DNA of 33,146 nt, from contig JALZUV010000087.1 in the NCBI GenBank assembly GCA_023301245.1, forward strand, positions 1-33,146, in the 5' to 3' direction. Numbering within the stretch: position 1 is the stretch's first letter; every line of letters starts with the position of its first letter. Positions 30,179 to 33,146 of this stretch are shown here, one piece after another. Position numbers and translations under genes: made by a program. The DNA comes from Rickettsiales bacterium (GTDB lineage Bacteria > Pseudomonadota > Alphaproteobacteria > Rickettsiales > JALZUV01). The notes below the pieces were generated by a model. That model searched no databases, was not told the DNA's origin, and saw only the letters and a program-made list of their open reading frames with translations.

Positions 30179-30350
30179 ACTTAACACTTTGCAGGCTTTC
30201 CCTTCTTCCATCACACTGCGCCCCGATGGGGGTAGGGAAAAGCTTGCGCAGCCCTTCACCATACGCTATATAATAACCGAGCGGTGCGTCGTTACCATCT
30301 GCAACGGGAAGGCCTTCCTAGCAGAGATCGCGAGCGTCGTCTTTGGGTAG
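30168..30350 (+). CDS. Doubtful small protein
   Basis: A 60-aa frame starting MYRPLNTLQAF. There is no SD, and the start is inside the structured region described at 30094, so translation would depend on it. Some beta character (FTIRYIITERCVVTIC) suggests it could be real. Low confidence. Confidence 0.4.
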   Translation: MYRPLNTLQAFPSSITLRPDGGREKLAQPFTIRYIITERCVVTICNGKAFLAEIASVVFG

Positions 30351-30464
30351 ACACAAGTGCAACCAGCAACAGAACCCTCTGAAACGCCTGCAACGAACCT
30401 AGTGATATTGCTATATCTGGGGGGCGTGCGGGGCCGCTTATTTAACATTGTCGGAGCGACGAAC

Positions 30465-30662
30465 ATGAACTACACAGTAATAGCATTATCCTCAGCCTGC
30501 ATACTCGTAGGTATCTGCGGACTTATATCTCGGGACAGGGATATAAAAAACATACCCAACATGTATAAAGAGACCCTTGTTCTTTGGAACATATTCGCCA
30601 AGATGGCATACGTAGTTATGCTTATTTCCGCAGGCCTGATTGCACGGGAATTATTGAAATGA
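30465..30662 (+). CDS. Small two-helix membrane protein
   Basis: A 65-aa protein. The start at 30465 has GGAGCG 8 nt upstream; earlier in-frame codons lack an SD. Two hydrophobic helices (about 3-20 and 43-62) flank a polar loop (SRDRDIKNIPNMYKE). Function unknown. Confidence 0.65.
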   Translation: MNYTVIALSSACILVGICGLISRDRDIKNIPNMYKETLVLWNIFAKMAYVVMLISAGLIARELLK

Positions 30663-30715
30663 CGGTAGGTTTTAAAACAGCAGCGTTATACACTGTGGAG
30701 GTGAAGTCATAAACC

Positions 30716-31144
30716 GTGCCAATCCGTAAACGAATAAAGACGACTAAACCCCGTAAGCTTAAGCGAAAACCTAGTACCCTTAAACGCAAACAGGTTTTAG
30801 ACAACGGCATATGTGTGGAAACGCGCTTACGTATAAAAGTATTGCTCGGGGCTTACACGTATGAGTTATGTGATTGGGACTACATGCACGACAGTCAATT
30901 CGACAAGCTATGTCTACTAGTCAATCTTGATCGACCAACGCACAGGCCAGACCTAGACAAATGGTTTAAAGAGAATTTCAGCCCGCACACGGGACAGTGG
31001 ATACACAACTTCCCAGAGCTTGGTAAACTAGACGTGCTTTGCAAACGTCTGCAAAGTTACAATATCGTTTTCAAGGACCGAGACAAATCCCTGAAAGTCG
31101 CCAAGAAATTAAAGAAAAAGAAAAAAAGAAAGCGCATCGTATGA
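30716..31144 (+). CDS. LigA-N-terminus-like protein with MPIRKR tag (GTG start)
   Basis: A 142-aa protein. GTG at 30716 gives MPIRKR, so it is preferred despite an SD (GGAGG) about 14 nt away. Residues 38-100 (VLLGAYTYELCDWDYMHDSQ, then FDKL ... WIHNFPEL) match the widespread phage family often called LigA-related, which resembles the Ia region of NAD-dependent DNA ligase (YxYExxDxPxxxDxxFDxL). The adenylation domain is missing, so it cannot itself be a ligase. Both ends are very basic (IKTTKPRKLKRK; KKLKKKKKRKR). Stop overlaps the next ATG. Confidence 0.78.
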   Translation: MPIRKRIKTTKPRKLKRKPSTLKRKQVLDNGICVETRLRIKVLLGAYTYELCDWDYMHDSQFDKLCLLVNLDRPTHRPDLDKWFKENFSPHTGQWIHNFPELGKLDVLCKRLQSYNIVFKDRDKSLKVAKKLKKKKKRKRIV

Positions 31145-31293
31145 CCATCCTCTTTATGCTGCTATCCCGCCTTGCTATAAACAGGGTAGTCGACGGTAAC
31201 TTGCGGTTCCGATCAAGAAAAGATTTCAAATACTTCTGCATTGTAGTTTGGCTATTCTTGCTGCCACGCGGCCTATTTATAGTAATTGCTTAA
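31141..31293 (+). CDS. Small membrane protein
   Basis: A 50-aa protein, ATGA-coupled to the previous gene. It has a hydrophobic start (MTILFMLLSRL), a basic middle (RFRSRKDFK) and a C-terminal hydrophobic helix (about 31-50). Function unknown. Confidence 0.6.
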   Translation: MTILFMLLSRLAINRVVDGNLRFRSRKDFKYFCIVVWLFLLPRGLFIVIA

Positions 31294-31295
31294 CC

Positions 31296-31583
31296 ATGGC
31301 AATTCGTAGCAGGTTCCTAAAGGTAAGCGAGTTAGAGATGGGCATGCTCTACTGGCTTTACGTACCCAAGTCTGACCAGCAGACACGCACCCTAGCCACA
31401 ATGGCCGAGGCATACAAAGCCAATGAGGGTTTACTGCGTGGACACTTGATTAAACTTGCCATGGAGGGTCATATATATGAGGTCACAGAGCCGCACGAGC
31501 ACTGGGTAATCACACGGTCTACAAAGATACGGGTCAAACAACATATGGGCAATAGCTGGGGGTCTAAAAATGAAAAGACGTAG
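31296..31583 (+). CDS. Possible winged-helix protein with MAIRSR tag
   Basis: A 95-aa protein starting MAIRSRFLKVSE at 31296, 2 nt after the previous stop. The remainder resembles a winged helix (TMAEAYKANEGLLRGHLIKL, then AMEGHIYEV and a wing HEHWVITRST). Overlaps the next gene by 14 nt. A small regulator is plausible. Confidence 0.65.
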   Translation: MAIRSRFLKVSELEMGMLYWLYVPKSDQQTRTLATMAEAYKANEGLLRGHLIKLAMEGHIYEVTEPHEHWVITRSTKIRVKQHMGNSWGSKNEKT

Positions 31584-31821
31584 ACAATCCATAAAGAAAG
31601 CCAAAGCGTCTGAGGCTCAGCCACCTAAGAAAGTCTTAAACGTCGCTACAGCAGAAAGAGACGGCAACAAACTCACAATGAACATCATGCTCTCCCGACC
31701 TAAAGTAAGAGCATCGGACCCGAAAGACTTCGAGCAAATACTGAGAGACCTTCGCACAGAGGAGGAGCGTCGAACACATGCCCCCAGACGAGAAGACGCG
31801 AGAAGACGGGTCTGGCGGTAA
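31570..31821 (+). CDS. Hypothetical protein with RRRQSI tag
   Basis: An 83-aa, highly basic protein: MKRRRQSIKKAKASE at the start and EERRTHAPRREDARRRVWR at the end, with a small central part (NKLTMNIMLSRPK). The N-terminal tag resembles that of 11645 and 32465. Probably binds nucleic acid. Confidence 0.68.
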   Translation: MKRRRQSIKKAKASEAQPPKKVLNVATAERDGNKLTMNIMLSRPKVRASDPKDFEQILRDLRTEEERRTHAPRREDARRRVWR

Positions 31822-32067
31822 CTAGACCGTAAATTTAATCTTGCACAAGCCGACAAACCTGCTACAACGGACACATAGCGAAAGCTATTCAGGTCTTTGT
31901 CATTGCCTGCGATTATAGTTGTTTTCTTAACTGCAAACGACAACACGGGTACACCCGTAACACTTGCGGCTGCTGCGTAAGCACAGTCCACGCGCCATAT
32001 GTGATTAGGCGGTGAACGGAACACATCGGAGGCTCGGCTTATCTGTCGGGCCTTCGTCACATTTTGG
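31822..32067. other. Gene-free leader before the tRNA with strong hairpin
   Basis: No supported gene. A possible promoter is TTGCAC (31841-31846), 16 bp, TACAAC (31863-31868). CGGAGGCTCGGC (32027-32038) pairs with GTCGGGCCTTCG (32045-32056) over 12 positions including wobbles, loop TTATCT, 11 nt before the tRNA. Likely a processed leader or small RNA ahead of the tRNA. An overlapping minus-strand frame looks spurious. Confidence 0.5.
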
Positions 32068-32144
32068 GCGGGGTTAGCTCAGTTGGTTAGAGCCGTCCGC
32101 TCATAACGGATTGGTCGGGGGTTCAAGTCCCTCACCCCGTACCA
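32068..32144 (+). tRNA. tRNA with CAU anticodon (Met or Ile2)
   Basis: A 77-nt cloverleaf: acceptor GCGGGGT / ACCCCGT (G-U at the end), D-stem GCTC/GAGC, anticodon stem GTCCG/CGGAT with loop CTCATAA (anticodon CAT), T-arm GGGGG-TTCAAGT-CCCTC, encoded CCA. With the dominance of ATA Ile codons in most genes here, a lysidine-modified tRNA-Ile2 reading AUA is an attractive reading, but an elongator tRNA-Met cannot be excluded from sequence alone. Confidence 0.92.
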
Positions 32145-32162
32145 CACAGGAGAACGATACTT

Positions 32163-32384
32163 ATGTTTTTAATACTAGAATGGGCGGGCTTCATCGGCGT
32201 CTTACTAGGGACTTGGCTATACGGAAATCAAAAAGTCTCAGGCCCCTTGGTATGCCTCGTATCTGCATTGATACTTATAATAGTTGGACTTGTTCGAGAC
32301 ATACACCCTTTATGGCTGACGAACATAATTTTCGCTGTCATACATAGTAGAAACGCTTACAAACTCTGGGGCAGTAAACCCTAA
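32163..32384 (+). CDS. Small multi-pass membrane protein
   Basis: A 73-aa protein with three hydrophobic segments (about 1-19, 27-46, 51-65) and short polar loops. AGGAG lies about 14 nt upstream of the ATG. The pattern recalls the short NMN-transporter-like or holin-like membrane proteins of phages, but no family is certain. Confidence 0.65.
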   Translation: MFLILEWAGFIGVLLGTWLYGNQKVSGPLVCLVSALILIIVGLVRDIHPLWLTNIIFAVIHSRNAYKLWGSKP

Positions 32385-32389
32385 ACACC

Positions 32390-32418
32390 TTGCGCACATT
32401 GCAAACGTTTGCTAACGT
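32390..32418 (+). promoter_or_regulatory. Operator-in-spacer promoter cassette
   Basis: TTGCGC (32390-32395), 17-bp spacer ending in GCAAACGTTTGC (32401-32412), TAACGT (32413-32418). Leads to GGAGCA and the ATG at 32465. Confidence 0.62.
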
Positions 32419-32464
32419 AATTAAGCGGGGAGGGGTTTACCCACCTAATTACGGAGCACGAGCA

Positions 32465-33146
32465 ATGCTAAAGAAACGACGCCAAAGCGTCTTACAGGCT
32501 AAAGAGGGAAAACCCCCCTCTTACACAAGGCCGTCCGTAATACTAACAAACGCACAAGAGTTAGAACGCGTAATGCGGGAAGATATTGCGAAATTAAACG
32601 CCGCGAGGGGACATCGCTTCGGCTTCCTAGACATACTAGATGCAAACACTCATGCCTCCTCCGAACGAGTAGCGGGTTCCGCAAGCGCAGCCAGCGCCGC
32701 TCGGGACTTAGGAAGGTGTGCAAGCCGCGCATCGACAGCTATGAGTTCGCTGAGACAAGAACTAGAACGACAAGAACTAAGCATAGAGGTCTCCACGGGA
32801 TTACCTTCGTGGGTACAGGAAAGCATACAAGAGGGAGACCTTAGTGATTACTCTATAGGGGGAGCGTTTACGCGCCGCGCTAGCTACGATAGACCAAACC
32901 CACCAGAATGCGTGATGCCGGATATTGATTACGGGTCTTTTGAACGTCGTATAACTGCTCATATGATAAACGTAGCATCCGAAGTTGCGGATAGGGAACT
33001 TACAATAACCATAGACGAAGCACAGTTGATGGCTTACGCCAAAAACATGCCTACCGTCACACCCAAGGACCCGCCTAACCACAGCCCTAACATGGCACGT
33101 AAAAACAGAAACAGTGTATGGCCCAAAAAGCCACTTCCCGTACACA
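32465..33146 (+). CDS. Hypothetical protein with KKRRQSV tag (3' truncated)
   Basis: The frame is open from the ATG at 32465 to the window end (227 codons visible), with GGAGCA about 8 nt upstream. It starts MLKKRRQSVLQAKEG, the same basic tag as 31570 and 11645. The centre is Ala/Ser-rich (RVAGSASAASAARDLGRCAS), then a region with many Tyr, Pro and acidic residues. No family recognised. Confidence 0.72.
   Translation, partial: MLKKRRQSVLQAKEGKPPSYTRPSVILTNAQELERVMREDIAKLNAARGHRFGFLDILDANTHASSERVAGSASAASAARDLGRCASRASTAMSSLRQELERQELSIEVSTGLPSWVQESIQEGDLSDYSIGGAFTRRASYDRPNPPECVMPDIDYGSFERRITAHMINVASEVADRELTITIDEAQLMAYAKNMPTVTPKDPPNHSPNMARKNRNSVWPKKPLPVH

Noticed and set aside
31617..32060. 147-codon minus-strand frame
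   Set aside because: Half is antisense to the gene at 31570; no SD, and the remainder covers the structured leader of the tRNA.
1747..32412. CRISPR array made of the repeated palindrome
   Set aside because: Spacing is irregular (hundreds to thousands of bases), repeats lie at promoters, and no cas1/cas2 is present; the Cas4-like nuclease belongs to the recombination operon.

Overview
The window is a stretch of a tailed double-stranded DNA bacteriophage genome (or a closely related prophage). Supporting this are a compact phage-type recombination and nuclease block, a SleB-type cell-wall hydrolase, a phage-borne tRNA, and dozens of small unrecognised genes. Every credible gene is on the + strand, and genes are often joined by 1-26 nt overlaps (ATGA, TAATG). 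The host cannot be named from the sequence. Good Shine-Dalgarno sites (mostly GGAGCA) and sigma70-like promoters point to a bacterial host.

Layout. 1-3520: the end of an acidic repeat protein, then an overlapping recombination operon (RecA-like recombinase, small PD-(D/E)XK nuclease, larger Cas4/RecB-like nuclease with zinc and Fe-S-type cysteines, RuvC-fold resolvase). 3521-4869: a strong promoter, a histone-H1-tailed DUF3102-like protein using host-optimal codons, and a terminator. 4870-10212: a MerR/excisionase-like HTH protein, a SWIM-finger protein with a RarA/MgsA C-terminal-like domain, and a run of unknown genes. 10213-23790: many short accessory transcription units, each led by a promoter cassette, including the SleB-family lysin at 18357. 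23791-27164: a gene-poor zone with three long repeat-rich spacers and a few small genes, including a second H1-tailed protein. 27165-33146: more accessory genes, a possible structured RNA near 30.1 kb, a LigA-N-terminus-like protein, a CAU-anticodon tRNA, and a gene running off the right edge.

The most interesting feature is a family of perfect 12-bp palindromes, GCAAACGTTTGC: 18 exact copies in 33 kb, 15 of them in or at the edge of intergenic DNA. The core is that of a LacI/PurR-family operator. In eight cassettes the palindrome fills the end of an exact 17-bp spacer between a T(T/G)G-type -35 and a TA/TT-type -10, followed by a conserved leader (about ACCAC..GGAGCA) and an ATG. At two other promoters (for the H1-tailed protein and for the gene at 10770) it lies upstream of the -35. 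This looks like one regulon switching many accessory genes through a single DNA-binding protein that is not encoded in this window. A second dispersed motif (GGTTGTAAACGTA, always in + orientation), a basic N-terminal tag (MPIRKR or RRQSI types) on at least ten otherwise unlike proteins, and several duplicated gene or promoter modules are further signs of modular construction.
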